64,000 nt of DNA from Aminobacter carboxidus (GTDB taxonomy: Bacteria > Pseudomonadota > Alphaproteobacteria > Rhizobiales > Rhizobiaceae), in the NCBI RefSeq assembly GCF_014863355.1, contig NZ_JACZEP010000007.1:186001-250000 (forward strand), written 5' to 3'. Positions 9,117 to 16,923 of this stretch are shown here, piece by piece. The notes beneath the pieces were generated by a model. It made no database searches. It worked only from the letters and a program-made list of their open reading frames with translations, and had not been told where the DNA came from. A program made the position numbers and the translations under genes. The number at the start of each line of letters is the position of its first letter. Within the stretch, counting starts at the first letter, position 1.

Positions 9117-10127
9117 ATGGCCTTCAAATCGCTCGATGAATTGCGCGCCGCCTGTCTCGATCTTTCGGCCGGAAGCGATGCCGCCGCCGACGCCGTCGCC
9201 CGCCGCCAGGACACGCTGACCAAGCCGCGCGGCAGCCTCGGTAAGCTCGAAACCATCGCCGCCTGGCTGGCGCGCTGGCAGGGCCGCGACATGCCCAGGC
9301 TCGACAAGGTCAAGGTCGTCGTCTTTGCCGGCAACCATGGCGTCACGGCCCAGGGCGTGTCGGCCTACCCGTCCGAAGTGACGGTGCAGATGGTCGCCAA
9401 TTTCGCCGGCGGCGGCGCTGCCATCAACCAGCTCGCCCGCCTTGCCGGCGCAGAACTCGCCGTCATCCCGCTCGAACTTGACCGCCCCACTGGCGACTTC
9501 ACCCAGACAGCTGCCATGGATAAGGCCGATTTCCTCGCCGCCGTCTCGACTGGTTATGACGCGGTAACGCCGGATCTCGACCTCGTCTGCTTCGGCGAAA
9601 TGGGCATCGGCAACACCACCCCGGCTGCTGCCATCGCCGCAGGCCTGTTCGGCGGCAACGGCCGCCAGTGGGCCGGGCGTGGCACTGGCGTCGACGATTC
9701 CGGGCTTGCCCGCAAGTTCGCCGCCATCGACGCTGGCCTTGCCCGTCATCAGGCGACGCTCGCCGACCCGCTGGCCGTCGCCGCCAATCTTGGCGGCCGC
9801 GAACTCGCCGCCATCCTCGGCGCCACCCTCGCCGCGCGCCACCACAACGTGCCCGTCCTGCTCGATGGCTTCGTCGTCACGGCAGCAGCAGCGCCACTGG
9901 CGAAACTCCACCCCGAAGGCCTGGCGCACACGCTCTCGGCCCATGTCTCCGCCGAAGCCGGCCACCGGCAGCTGCTCGAAGCGCTGCAGCTTGCGCCGCT
10001 GCTCGACATGGGCATGCGGTTGGGTGAAGGATCCGGCGCCTGCCTGGCCGTCAATCTTGTGCGTTCGGCGCTGGAATGCCACGCCAGGATGGCAAGCTTC
10101 GCCGAGGCCGGAGTCACCGACAAATAG
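9117..10127 (+). CDS. cobT: Nicotinate-nucleotide--dimethylbenzimidazole phosphoribosyltransferase
   Basis: Makes alpha-ribazole phosphate from dimethylbenzimidazole and nicotinate mononucleotide, supplying the lower ligand used by the gene before it (named cobU in Pseudomonas denitrificans). It has 336 residues with GNHGVTAQGVSAYPSEVT near residue 80, GEMGIGNTTPAAAIAAGL in the middle and the later GFVVTAAAAPLA. A GGAG stands before the ATG. It is the last gene of the cobalamin cluster; about 190 bases of regulatory DNA follow before the sulfate-binding protein gene. Confidence 0.95.
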   Translation: MAFKSLDELRAACLDLSAGSDAAADAVARRQDTLTKPRGSLGKLETIAAWLARWQGRDMPRLDKVKVVVFAGNHGVTAQGVSAYPSEVTVQMVANFAGGGAAINQLARLAGAELAVIPLELDRPTGDFTQTAAMDKADFLAAVSTGYDAVTPDLDLVCFGEMGIGNTTPAAAIAAGLFGGNGRQWAGRGTGVDDSGLARKFAAIDAGLARHQATLADPLAVAANLGGRELAAILGATLAARHHNVPVLLDGFVVTAAAAPLAKLHPEGLAHTLSAHVSAEAGHRQLLEALQLAPLLDMGMRLGEGSGACLAVNLVRSALECHARMASFAEAGVTDK

Positions 10128-10149
10128 TCGGCCATTCCGCCTGCAGCCT

Positions 10150-10164
10150 TTCTAGAATCTAGAA
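10150..10164. promoter_or_regulatory. Palindrome upstream of the sulfate-binding protein gene
   Basis: TTCTAGAATCTAGAA is a perfect inverted repeat (7-base arms, one central base) in an AT-rich patch between cobT and the sbp leader. A TTGACT at 10186-10191 lies just downstream, so the palindrome stands where an activator or repressor of the sbp promoter could bind. The protein is unknown; the nearby Rrf2 gene and CysB-like regulators are candidates only by inference. Confidence 0.4.
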
Positions 10165-10220
10165 TTAGGAATTCGATTTCTTCAATTGACTGCAGGAAAG
10201 AAGAAAATTCTTCACACAAG

Positions 10221-10318
10221 CGCAGAGGCAACCCGCCACTGCCTCCACCTGAGACAGGCCCCCGGCTATCTTGCGGCAAAGTTTAGCCATTTGCCGCTTG
10301 TCTCAGGAGAATGCCCCC
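10221..10318 (+). promoter_or_regulatory. Structured 5' leader with pseudoknot before sbp (candidate riboswitch)
   Basis: Four helices can be drawn. GAGGCA (10225-10230) pairs with TGCCTC (10240-10245). CCTGAGACA (10248-10256) pairs with TGTCTCAGG (10299-10307). GCGGCAAA (10273-10280) pairs with TTTGCCGC (10290-10297). GGCTA (10264-10268) can pair with TAGCC (10284-10288) in the loop of the third helix, a pseudoknot. The 3' strand of the long helix runs into the Shine-Dalgarno sequence AGGAGA before the ATG at 10319, so folding should hide the ribosome site. A short alternative hairpin CCTG-AGA-CAGG (10248-10258) would open it. A sulfur-related ligand is inference from the gene it precedes; I recall an alphaproteobacterial motif named sul1 before sulfate transporters, but cannot match it here. 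Confidence 0.7.
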
Positions 10319-11305
10319 ATGAAACGTTTCCTTCTCGTTGGCGTCGCCCTCGCCGCGCTCCTCGCCGGTCCGTTGCAGGCGTCCGCCGCCGACAAGCTGC
10401 TCAACGCGTCCTACGACGTTGCTCGTGAGTTATTCGCCGCTGAAAACGCCGCCTTCCTTGCCAAGAACCCGGGCCTATCGGTCGACCAGTCGCATGCCGG
10501 CACCTCCAAGCAGGCGCGCGCCATCGTCGAGGGCCTCGAGGCCGACGTCGTCACCTTCAACCAGGTCACCGACATCGAATTCCTGGTCAAGAACGGCTTT
10601 GTATCAGACGACTGGAAGAAGGATTTCGCCAACCAGGCTTCGCCCTTCTACTCGCTGCCGTCCTTCCTCGTCCGCGCCGGCAACCCCAAGGGCATCAAGG
10701 ACTGGTCCGATCTGGTCCGCGACGACGTCAAGGTAATCTTCCCAAACCCCAAAACCTCGGGCAATGCCCGCTACACCTATCTTGCTGCAACCGCCTACGC
10801 CAAAGAGGCGTTCAAGGGCGACGAGGCCAAGGTGAAGGAGTTCGTCACCAAGCTCTTTGACAACGTGCCGGTGTTCGACACCGGTGGCCGCGCTGCCACC
10901 ACCACCTTCGTCGAGCGCAACATCGGCGACGTGCTGATCACCTTCGAGGCCGAGACCCGTTCGATCGCCAAGGAATACGGTTCCGACAAGGTCGAGAGCG
11001 TCATCCCCTCGGTCAGCCTGCTCGCCGAATTCCCGGTCGCCATCGTCGACAAGGTCGTCGACAAGCGCGGCTCGCGCGATCTGGCAAAATCCTATCTCGA
11101 CTTCCTCTACACGGCTGAAGGCCAGCGCATCGCCGCCCAGCACGGCAATCGCGTCCATGAGCCTGCGATCGCCGCCGAGTTCAAGGACCAGTTCCCCGAG
11201 GTTCGCCTTGTCACCGTGGAAGACGTCTTCGGCGGTTGGGACAAGGTCCAGAAGGAGCACTTCGGTTCCGGCGGCCTGCTTGAAGAGATTTACGGCGAGC
11301 GTTGA
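10319..11305 (+). CDS. sbp: Sulfate ABC transporter substrate-binding protein
   Basis: Periplasmic sulfate/thiosulfate-binding protein feeding the CysTWA importer encoded next. It has 328 residues with a signal peptide (basic KR, hydrophobic stretch, cleavage likely after ASA near residue 23) followed by LLNASYDVARELF, typical of Sbp/CysP. SHAGTSKQARAI and GNARYTYL are also family features, the first near the sulfate site. The ATG at 10319 is preceded by a strong AGGAGA. It is separated from cysT by a palindromic element and a perfect hairpin, which would let it be made at a different level from the permeases. Confidence 0.94.
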   Translation: MKRFLLVGVALAALLAGPLQASAADKLLNASYDVARELFAAENAAFLAKNPGLSVDQSHAGTSKQARAIVEGLEADVVTFNQVTDIEFLVKNGFVSDDWKKDFANQASPFYSLPSFLVRAGNPKGIKDWSDLVRDDVKVIFPNPKTSGNARYTYLAATAYAKEAFKGDEAKVKEFVTKLFDNVPVFDTGGRAATTTFVERNIGDVLITFEAETRSIAKEYGSDKVESVIPSVSLLAEFPVAIVDKVVDKRGSRDLAKSYLDFLYTAEGQRIAAQHGNRVHEPAIAAEFKDQFPEVRLVTVEDVFGGWDKVQKEHFGSGGLLEEIYGER

Positions 11306-11320
11306 CCTCAGTGCGTAACC

Positions 11321-11413
11321 CCGAAAATCGGTATCGATTTTCGGAAAAGGATCATGCACAACTCAAAATCTTACAGCGTCCTTTGCGCGTCCAAAGGGGA
11401 CGCGCGGCGCTGT
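11321..11413. repeat. Rhizobial-type palindromic intergenic mosaic element
   Basis: Two nested palindromes lie between sbp and cysT. CCGAAAATCG and CGATTTTCGG (11321-11330, 11335-11344) have a four-base loop and are followed by AAAAGGATCATGCA. Then come ACAGCG/CGCTGT (11373-11378, 11408-11413) around GCGCGTCC/GGACGCGC (11385-11392, 11398-11405). This layout is familiar from repeated intergenic elements of Rhizobiales, and a related module occurs at 18955-19002. It could end or stabilise the sbp transcript. Confidence 0.65.
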
Positions 11414-11432
11414 AGCCATTGCTGTTGAGAAT

Positions 11433-11459
11433 CGGAAAGCCGGCCATGCCGGCTTTCCG
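11433..11459 (+). terminator. Perfect 12-bp hairpin before cysT
   Basis: CGGAAAGCCGGC (11433-11444), loop CAT, GCCGGCTTTCCG (11448-11459). No run of T follows, so it is more likely a partial terminator or an mRNA end-protecting stem than a strong intrinsic terminator. It stands 27 bases before the GTG of cysT. Confidence 0.5.
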
Positions 11460-11486
11460 CATTGTTGTATCCGGGAAGGCATTTCA

Positions 11487-12308
11487 GTGGCGCGCCGCAT
11501 TCTGCCGGGGTTTCCCCTGGCACTGGGGATAACCCTCGTCTACGTCTCGATCATCGTCGTGCTGCCGCTCGGCGCGCTTGTCTTCAAGGCGGCCAGCCTC
11601 GGTTTCGAGGATTATTGGCGCATCGTCTCTTCGCCGCGTGCAGTCGCCAGCTACCGCGTGACAGCGCTTTCCGCACTCGGAGCCACTGTCTTCAATCTCG
11701 TCTTCGGCATGGCGTTGGCCTGGGTTCTGGTGCGCTATCGCTTCCCCGGCCGCCGCTTCATCGACGCGCTCGTCGACCTGCCCTTCGCCTTGCCGACGGC
11801 CGTCGCCGGCATCGCGCTGACGACGCTGTTTGCCGAGAACGGCTGGTTCGGCTCGGTGCTGGCCCATGCCGGCATCAAGGTCGCCTACACCCCGCTCGGC
11901 ATCATGGTCGCCATGGCCTTCACCAGCCTGCCCTTCATCGTTCGCACCGTCCAACCCGTGCTCGAAGACCTCGACCCCGCACTTGAGGAGGCAGCGCAGA
12001 CGCTTGGCGGCAGCGACCGCTCGATCTTCCTGCGCGTCATCCTGCCGTTGCTGACGCCTGCCCTTCTAGCCGGCCTTTCGCTTTCCTTCGCCCGCAGCCT
12101 CGGCGAATTCGGCGCCATCATCTTCATCGCCGGCAACCAGCCGATGTCGACTGAGATCACGGCACTCCTCGCCTTCATACGGCTCGAGGAATACGACTAC
12201 CAGGCCGCCGCGGCGATCGCCTCGGTGCTGCTGATCACCGCCTTCCTGATGCTCGCCGTCACCAACATCTTGCAGGCCCGTGCCCTGCGCTACACGGCGA
12301 GGGGCTGA
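11487..12308 (+). CDS. cysT: Sulfate ABC transporter permease CysT
   Basis: Inner-membrane subunit of the sulfate/thiosulfate importer (also called CysU). The 273 residues show about six membrane segments and the binding-protein-dependent permease loop EEAAQTLGGSDRSIFLRVILP around residues 168-188, which contacts the ATPase. The start is GTG at 11487 after GGGAAGG; family similarity begins at once with GFPLALGITLVY. The stop is one base before the ATG of cysW. The other frames here hold only shadow ORFs. Confidence 0.94.
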   Translation: MARRILPGFPLALGITLVYVSIIVVLPLGALVFKAASLGFEDYWRIVSSPRAVASYRVTALSALGATVFNLVFGMALAWVLVRYRFPGRRFIDALVDLPFALPTAVAGIALTTLFAENGWFGSVLAHAGIKVAYTPLGIMVAMAFTSLPFIVRTVQPVLEDLDPALEEAAQTLGGSDRSIFLRVILPLLTPALLAGLSLSFARSLGEFGAIIFIAGNQPMSTEITALLAFIRLEEYDYQAAAAIASVLLITAFLMLAVTNILQARALRYTARG

Positions 12309-12309
12309 G

Positions 12310-13218
12310 ATGAGTGCTCCCGTCAAAGGCCGCCCGCCCCGCGTCGGCGACGCTCCCGCCTTCCGCCGCGCCCTGATCGGCGTCGTGCTGACCCTGGTCG
12401 CCATCGTCATCATCGCGCCACTTGTTATCATCGGCTACCAGGCGTTCTCGCAAGGCCTCAAGGTCTATGCCGAAGCGATTGCCCACCCCGATACCCTGCA
12501 TGCTATTGGGCTGACGGTCATCACCGCGCTGATCGCCGTCCCCATCAACACCGCCTTCGGTGTTGCCGCCGCCTGGGCGATCACCAAATTCGACTTCTGG
12601 GGCCGTCGCTTCCTGCTGGTCGTCATCGAAATCCCGTTCTCGATCTCGCCCATCGTCGCCGGCGTCGCCTATCTCTTCGTCTATGGCCTGCAGGGCCTGT
12701 TTGGCCCGGCGCTCGAATCCGCCGACATCAAGATCCTGTTCGCCCTGCCCGGCATCGTGCTCGCCTCGATGTTCGTCACCGCCCCCTTCGTCGCCCGCGA
12801 ACTGATCCCGCTGATGCAGGCGCAAGGCCGCGATCTGGAGGAGGCCGCGACATCGCTCGGCGCCTCCGGATGGCGCACCTTCTTCTTCGTCACATTGCCC
12901 AACATCCGCTGGGCGCTGCTCTACGGTGTGGTGCTGTGCAACGCGCGCGTTATGGGCGAATTCGGCGCCGTCTCCGTGGTCTCGGGTAACATCCGCGGCC
13001 AGACCAACACGCTGCCGCTGCATATCGAACTGCTCTACCACGACTATCAGACATCAGGTGCCTTCGCCGCCGCCTCCATCCTGGCGCTGCTCGCCGTCGT
13101 CACCCTTGTCGCCAAGGTGCTGCTCGAGCGCCATGGCGCCGGCCGCGCCCGTCGCCGCCCCGCACTTGCAGCGCCCGTGGCTGCTGCCAAAACCGCTTCC
13201 GCTGAGGTTTCGTCATGA
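12310..13218 (+). CDS. cysW: Sulfate ABC transporter permease CysW
   Basis: Second inner-membrane subunit of the sulfate importer. It has 302 residues with about six hydrophobic helices, [18 protein letters not shown] and the coupling loop [41 protein letters not shown] is a strong CysW signature. The ATG at 12310 follows the cysT stop directly; the frame is open further upstream but only over cysT. It ends in ATGA overlapping cysA, so T-W-A form one coupled unit. Confidence 0.94.
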   Translation: MSAPVKGRPPRVGDAPAFRRALIGVVLTLVAIVIIAPLVIIGYQAFSQGLKVYAEAIAHPDTLHAIGLTVITALIAVPINTAFGVAAAWAITKFDFWGRRFLLVVIEIPFSISPIVAGVAYLFVYGLQGLFGPALESADIKILFALPGIVLASMFVTAPFVARELIPLMQAQGRDLEEAATSLGASGWRTFFFVTLPNIRWALLYGVVLCNARVMGEFGAVSVVSGNIRGQTNTLPLHIELLYHDYQTSGAFAAASILALLAVVTLVAKVLLERHGAGRARRRPALAAPVAAAKTASAEVSS

Positions 13219-14237
13219 AAATCCGCCTCGACAATGTCGTGAAGACCTTCGAGACCTTCCGCGCCGTCCACGGCGTCTCGCTCGAGATCGAAAGCGGTGA
13301 GTTGGTCGCCCTGCTCGGGCCCTCCGGCTCGGGCAAGACCACCATCCTGCGCATGGTCGCCGGCCTCGAATATGCCGATGCCGGCCATATCTATTTCGGC
13401 GAAGAGGATGCCACCGACATTCCGGTGCGTGACCGCGGCGTCGGCTTCGTCTTCCAGCACTACGCACTGTTCCCGCACATGACGGTCGCCGAAAACATCG
13501 CCTTTGGCATGAAGGTATCGAAGACCCGTCGTGACAAGGCCACCATCGATGCCCGCGTCGCCGATCTTTTGCGCCTCGTCCAGCTCGACGGCCTGGCAGA
13601 GCGTTTCCCGGGCCAGATCTCCGGCGGCCAACGCCAGCGCGTTGCCCTTGCGCGTGCGCTCGCCGTCGATCCCAAGGTGCTGCTGCTCGACGAACCGTTC
13701 GGCGCGCTTGACGCCAATGTGCGCCGCGACCTGCGCCGCTGGCTGCGCGAGATCCACCAGGAGCTCGGCATCACCACCTTGTTCGTCACCCACGACCAGG
13801 AAGAAGCCCTCGACCTCGCTGATCGTGTCGTCATCCTCGACAAGGGCCAGATCGTCCAGCAGGGCACGCCCGAAGAGGTCTGCCGCAACCCGGCTTCCGC
13901 CTTCGTCATGAACTTTCTCGGCGACACAAACCGCATTTCTGCTGCCGTTTCCGACGGTGTCGCACGCCTCGGCGAAGCAGAGATCCCTGCCCCCGGCTTC
14001 GCCGACGGCCCGGTCGAAATCTTCCTGCGCCCGAGCGATCTCGGTTGGAGCAGCAGCGGTGCCGGCATTCCCGCAACCGTCGCCCGGGTCATCGACCGGC
14101 CGGCCGGACGGCGCATTCTGGCCATGACGGCAACGGGCGACGCCGTCGAACTCGATGTCGCGCCCGAGACCCGGGTCAACGCCCGCGAACAGGGCGTCAT
14201 CACCATCGAACGTGCCAGGGTCTACGCAGCGGGCTGA
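13215..14237 (+). CDS. cysA: Sulfate/thiosulfate ABC transporter ATP-binding protein CysA
   Basis: Cytoplasmic ATPase that powers CysTW. It has 340 residues: Walker [10 protein letters not shown] near residue 36, Q-loop in [14 protein letters not shown], signature ISGGQRQR, Walker [13 protein letters not shown] and the switch His in [11 protein letters not shown]-terminal regulatory (TOBE-like) part follows after about residue 240, as in CysA. It starts in ATGA overlapping cysW. No terminator was seen after it before the Rrf2 gene, 182 bases away. Confidence 0.95.
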   Translation: MKIRLDNVVKTFETFRAVHGVSLEIESGELVALLGPSGSGKTTILRMVAGLEYADAGHIYFGEEDATDIPVRDRGVGFVFQHYALFPHMTVAENIAFGMKVSKTRRDKATIDARVADLLRLVQLDGLAERFPGQISGGQRQRVALARALAVDPKVLLLDEPFGALDANVRRDLRRWLREIHQELGITTLFVTHDQEEALDLADRVVILDKGQIVQQGTPEEVCRNPASAFVMNFLGDTNRISAAVSDGVARLGEAEIPAPGFADGPVEIFLRPSDLGWSSSGAGIPATVARVIDRPAGRRILAMTATGDAVELDVAPETRVNAREQGVITIERARVYAAG

Positions 14238-14294
14238 TTCTGCCCCGTTTGGGGTCAAAACCCGCAAAACTTACGGAAAATCAACGCGTTTCGG

Positions 14295-14307
14295 CTTGTA
14301 TATCAAG
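14295..14307. promoter_or_regulatory. Inverted repeat upstream of the Rrf2 gene
   Basis: CTTGTATATCAAG has CTTG/CAAG arms around a near-symmetric TATAT, about 110 bases before the Rrf2 ATG. It stands where a self-regulating operator could be. The assignment is weak and rests on symmetry and position only. Confidence 0.25.
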
Positions 14308-14419
14308 TCTGCGGAATTTATCTCTGGTGAAGGCCGGAATGCGATGGGGACGAATCGTTATCCTCGGCAAGCAACCTCACGCTGCGACAAGCAGCCGAAG
14401 CCGATGACACGCGTTCACC

Positions 14420-14869
14420 ATGCTGACTAAAAAAGGCAAATACGGCCTCAAGGCCCTCGTCCACCTATCCCAACTGCCCGCCGGCCAGCTCGCCTTCGTC
14501 GGCGACATCGCGACCGCCAACAAGATTCCGAAGAAGTTCCTCGACGCGATCCTAGGCGAGCTCCGCAATGCCGGTTTCGTCCAGAGCCGCAAGGGCAAGG
14601 ACGGCGGCTACCGCCTGGCCAAGCCTGCCGCGGAGATCAAGATTGGTCATGTCGTACGTGTGCTCGATGGGCCGCTAGCGCCCATTCCTTGCGCCAGCCG
14701 CACTCAGTACCAGCCCTGCGACGACTGCGACGAGGCCACCTGCCAGATCAGGCACATGATGCTCGAGGTCCGCCAGGCCATCGCCGGCGTGCTCGACAAC
14801 CGCAGCCTTGCCCAGGTCCGCGACGCCGCCAATGACGACGTCCTGACCGATGCCTTGCATCACGCCTGA
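14420..14869 (+). CDS. Rrf2 family transcriptional regulator
   Basis: Winged-helix DNA-binding regulator of 149 residues. The N-terminus MLTKKGKYGLKALVHLSQLP and the wing segment SRKGKDGGYRLAKP are typical Rrf2 features. Four cysteines (C91, C100, C103, C108) could bind an iron-sulfur cluster or sense redox or sulfur state, like IscR, NsrR or RirA; which of these it resembles cannot be decided by eye. It follows cysA on the same strand and faces the antisense monooxygenase, so control of sulfur uptake is a reasonable inference. The ribosome site before the ATG is weak. Confidence 0.85.
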   Translation: MLTKKGKYGLKALVHLSQLPAGQLAFVGDIATANKIPKKFLDAILGELRNAGFVQSRKGKDGGYRLAKPAAEIKIGHVVRVLDGPLAPIPCASRTQYQPCDDCDEATCQIRHMMLEVRQAIAGVLDNRSLAQVRDAANDDVLTDALHHA

Positions 14870-14878
14870 GCGTATCGA

Positions 14879-15799
14879 TCAGACGACTCGACGCAGCACC
14901 ACCGGCCGGTTGCGTTGCCGCGCCAGCGTCGGCTCATGGCGGCGAAATGCCTTGCGCAGTGACGGTATGACCTGACGCCCGAAGGTTTCGACCGCATCGG
15001 CATCGTCGAGGCCGTGAACGATGAAATCGCTCACGCCGAGTTCGACAAAGCCTGCCAGCACCGAAACGACATGCTGCGGCTCGCCAGTGAGCTGCCATGC
15101 CTGCTGTCCGCATGCGCCGACATGTACCGGCAACGAGAAGCGGATGCGCTCGGCCCGGCCGAACGGCTCGGCCGCCACCCTCACCCGCTCGATCAGCCGC
15201 AGCGTGTCATCAAAACCGCCCACCGGCAGCTCGAACCGGTCGGCGTGGCGGCCCGCGATCTTGAGTGCGCTGCCCGACAATCCGCCAAGCTGCAACGGAA
15301 TGGCAGCCCCCTCAGTCGCCTTCATCGGCACGAAACCGCCATGGATGCGGTAGAACAGGCCTTCATAATCGAAGGGCTGCGTATTGCTCCACAGCCGCTT
15401 GAGCAGCATCAGATATTCGTCCGTGCGCCCCAGCGTGGCAACCAGGCCGCAGTCGTCATTGGTCTCGCGCAGGTCGCGACTTGGTGGCACCCGCAACGCC
15501 AGCCGGCCGGAACCGATCTGGTCGAACGCCGCAAACTGCCTTGCCGCGACCACGGGGGCCACGATTCCAGGCCAATGGGACACCAGGACACCGATCGACT
15601 GCGTGCTGCGCAGCGCAAGCGACGCCAAATCCATATTGGCAAGCAGGCCGCCCATGTCGTCGATGAGCACGCGGCTGAAGCCCGCACTTTCGAGCTGGCG
15701 CAGCCTCTGCACGGCGATTGCCGTATCAGAAAAGAAGGAAGAGTGAAGTTCGTCCTTGTCGGCAACGCCGCCCGGGCAATGGGTGAAGTCGGTCTGCAT
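14879..15799 (-). CDS. LLM class (luciferase-like) flavin-dependent monooxygenase
   Basis: Predicted FMNH2- or F420-dependent oxidoreductase with the bacterial luciferase TIM-barrel fold, 306 residues. VLVSHWPGIVAPVVAARQFAAFDQI and GRLALRV resemble SsuD-type alkanesulfonate monooxygenases, and LQLGGLSGSALKIAGRHAD is the usual flavin-site glycine segment. The ATG at 15799 is chosen because AAGGAG stands seven bases before it; an ATG 15 bases upstream lacks this. The sulfate transporter and Rrf2 genes next door suggest organosulfur oxidation, but no sulfonate transporter or flavin reductase is visible, so the substrate is unknown. Confidence 0.85.
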   Translation of the reverse strand: MQTDFTHCPGGVADKDELHSSFFSDTAIAVQRLRQLESAGFSRVLIDDMGGLLANMDLASLALRSTQSIGVLVSHWPGIVAPVVAARQFAAFDQIGSGRLALRVPPSRDLRETNDDCGLVATLGRTDEYLMLLKRLWSNTQPFDYEGLFYRIHGGFVPMKATEGAAIPLQLGGLSGSALKIAGRHADRFELPVGGFDDTLRLIERVRVAAEPFGRAERIRFSLPVHVGACGQQAWQLTGEPQHVVSVLAGFVELGVSDFIVHGLDDADAVETFGRQVIPSLRKAFRRHEPTLARQRNRPVVLRRVV

Positions 15800-15901
15800 C
15801 GCAAACTCCTTCATCTTGTCAGGAACAGTTATTGGCGCCGCCCGCGCCGGTTCACGCGCTACTTGGGAAAACCTTCTTCAGTTGGGTTGAGAAGGCATTG
15901 C

Positions 15902-15919
15902 GCGCCCGCCTCCGGGCGC
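15902..15919. terminator. GC hairpin between the 50-residue gene and the LLM gene
   Basis: GCGCCCG and CGGGCGC pair around CCTC. There is no T run on the minus strand, so it is at most a weak terminator or a stabilising stem between the two antisense genes. Confidence 0.3.
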
Positions 15920-15934
15920 CATTTTAGAGACAGC

Positions 15935-16087
15935 CTAGTGGACCAGGCCGACAACGACGGCCGCAGTGAAGCCGAACGACACCGTGAAGAACAGGTAGGA
16001 CGCGATCTGCGCTATGCTGGCAGGCTTGCCTGCCGCAGCTGCCGTCTCGCCGACGCGGCTGTTCGAGAGATACTGGGTCTGTGCCAT
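15935..16087 (-). CDS. Small single-pass membrane protein of 50 residues
   Basis: A short frame from the ATG at 16087 to a TAG at 15935. The product begins MAQTQYLSNSRVGETAAAAG, has a polar N-terminus and one hydrophobic helix (about residues 30-48, ASYLFFTVSFGFTAAVVVGL), and ends in VH. GGAG stands seven bases before the start, and an inverted repeat lies just upstream (16109-16129). It is first in a minus-strand pair with the LLM monooxygenase, 135 bases apart. I do not recognise a family. It could be a membrane anchor or partner for a neighbour; that is inference. Confidence 0.6.
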   Translation of the reverse strand: MAQTQYLSNSRVGETAAAAGKPASIAQIASYLFFTVSFGFTAAVVVGLVH

Positions 16088-16108
16088 CGCAATCTCCATC
16101 ATGCCGTT

Positions 16109-16129
16109 AGTCTATAAAATTAATAGACT
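16109..16129. promoter_or_regulatory. AT-rich dyad before the 50-residue gene
   Basis: AGTCTAT (16109-16115) and ATAGACT (16123-16129) are perfect inverted arms around AAAATTA, 22 bases upstream of the small-protein start on the minus strand. In a GC-rich genome such an AT-rich dyad is likely an operator overlapping the promoter. The Rrf2 protein encoded at 14420 is a candidate binder, by inference only. Confidence 0.5.
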
Positions 16130-16370
16130 TTGTCGATTGCTAATTTTGGCGAGATTGTGGAACGGCTTTGCCCGAGGCTTGCGGAGCTGAGCATTTTTTC
16201 CCTCTTGGGGGCGCAGTCCCGATGTCCGTCAGAGCATCCACAGACACCCCATCAAGAACATCGCCGCAGCGTACGACCGAGAAAATACCTAGAAATTACA
16301 ATAAGATAATTGGCGAACTCAGCCCGCCGCCGCCTGCTATCAAGCTCGGCGCGGCGCTTTTGCTACCCAA

Positions 16371-16409
16371 CAAAAAATGTCCCGAAGGTGCCCTAGGCGC
16401 CTTCGGGAC
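16371..16409 (-). terminator. Rho-independent terminator of the lipoprotein gene
   Basis: GTCCCGAAGG (16379-16388) pairs with CCTTCGGGAC (16400-16409). On the minus strand the stem is followed by ATTTTTTG, a proper T run. It lies 22 bases after the stop of the glycine-zipper lipoprotein gene. Confidence 0.85.
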
Positions 16410-16431
16410 AGCATGAATTGTTGTAGCCGGC

Positions 16432-16704
16432 TTAGTAATATCCGCGCGGGCACTCGGCGAGATAGGTCCGGCCGTAGCGGTCGCGATAGCGGCAGCGGTT
16501 GGGCTCGTTCGCCCGGCCGATCAGGGCGCCGGCAACGGCACCGACGGCGCCACCGACGAGCGCACCTTCCGCCCGGTTTCCGGGTGCGGCAACGGCACTG
16601 CCGATCGCCGCGCCGCCAAGACCGCCAATGGCGGCACCCTGTTCGGTCTGCGAGCAGGCTGCCAGCGGCACCAATAGTGCAAGACTCAAGATGAGTTTCA
16701 TCAT
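16432..16704 (-). CDS. Glycine-zipper lipoprotein
   Basis: A 90-residue protein with a lipoprotein signal peptide ending in the lipobox LAAC, so the cysteine near residue 17 would be lipidated. The middle is a glycine zipper (GAAIGGLGGAAIGSAVAA, then GALVGGAVGAVAGALIG), typical of small outer-membrane-associated lipoproteins. The C-terminus is CRYRDRYGRTYLAECPRGYY, with two cysteines. The start is one of the paired ATGs at 16704/16701, after GGAG; the open frame upstream does not look like protein. Function unknown; an envelope role is inferred. A clear terminator follows. Confidence 0.8.
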   Translation of the reverse strand: MMKLILSLALLVPLAACSQTEQGAAIGGLGGAAIGSAVAAPGNRAEGALVGGAVGAVAGALIGRANEPNRCRYRDRYGRTYLAECPRGYY

Positions 16705-16923
16705 CACCAATAACTCCCGAATATGTGTCCCCACCGCCCCTACAATGCGCGGCGGCGAAAAACGATCCATCGCGCCTCTCCAGCGCGTGGACCATAGAGT
16801 CCCTTCAACCCATGGAATGCCAAGGCAATCGGGCAGCATTCGGGCAGGCGTTTGCGCATTGGTAACGCCAGATTTGGCAGGCTAGGCCAAACACTGTCCG
16901 ATTCGCTTCCTTCAGGGACCGCC

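Larger units (their letters stand above)
16088..16431. other. Intergenic region without a recognised gene
   Basis: This 344-base stretch is more AT-rich than its surroundings. It holds the AT-rich dyad at 16109-16129 and the terminator at 16371-16409. A plus-strand frame of 82 codons inside it has no family features, no ribosome site and biased composition, and is not called. Confidence 0.6.

Noticed and set aside
10231-10245. CCCGCCACTG resembling the conserved core of cobalamin riboswitches
   Set aside because: The B12-box sequence and the usual length and junctions are absent, and the motif lies in the loop of a short hairpin in front of a sulfate gene. Kept only as a point to test.
16168-16416. 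82-codon plus-strand frame
   Set aside because: No ribosome site, no family features, and it overlaps the terminator hairpin of the lipoprotein gene.
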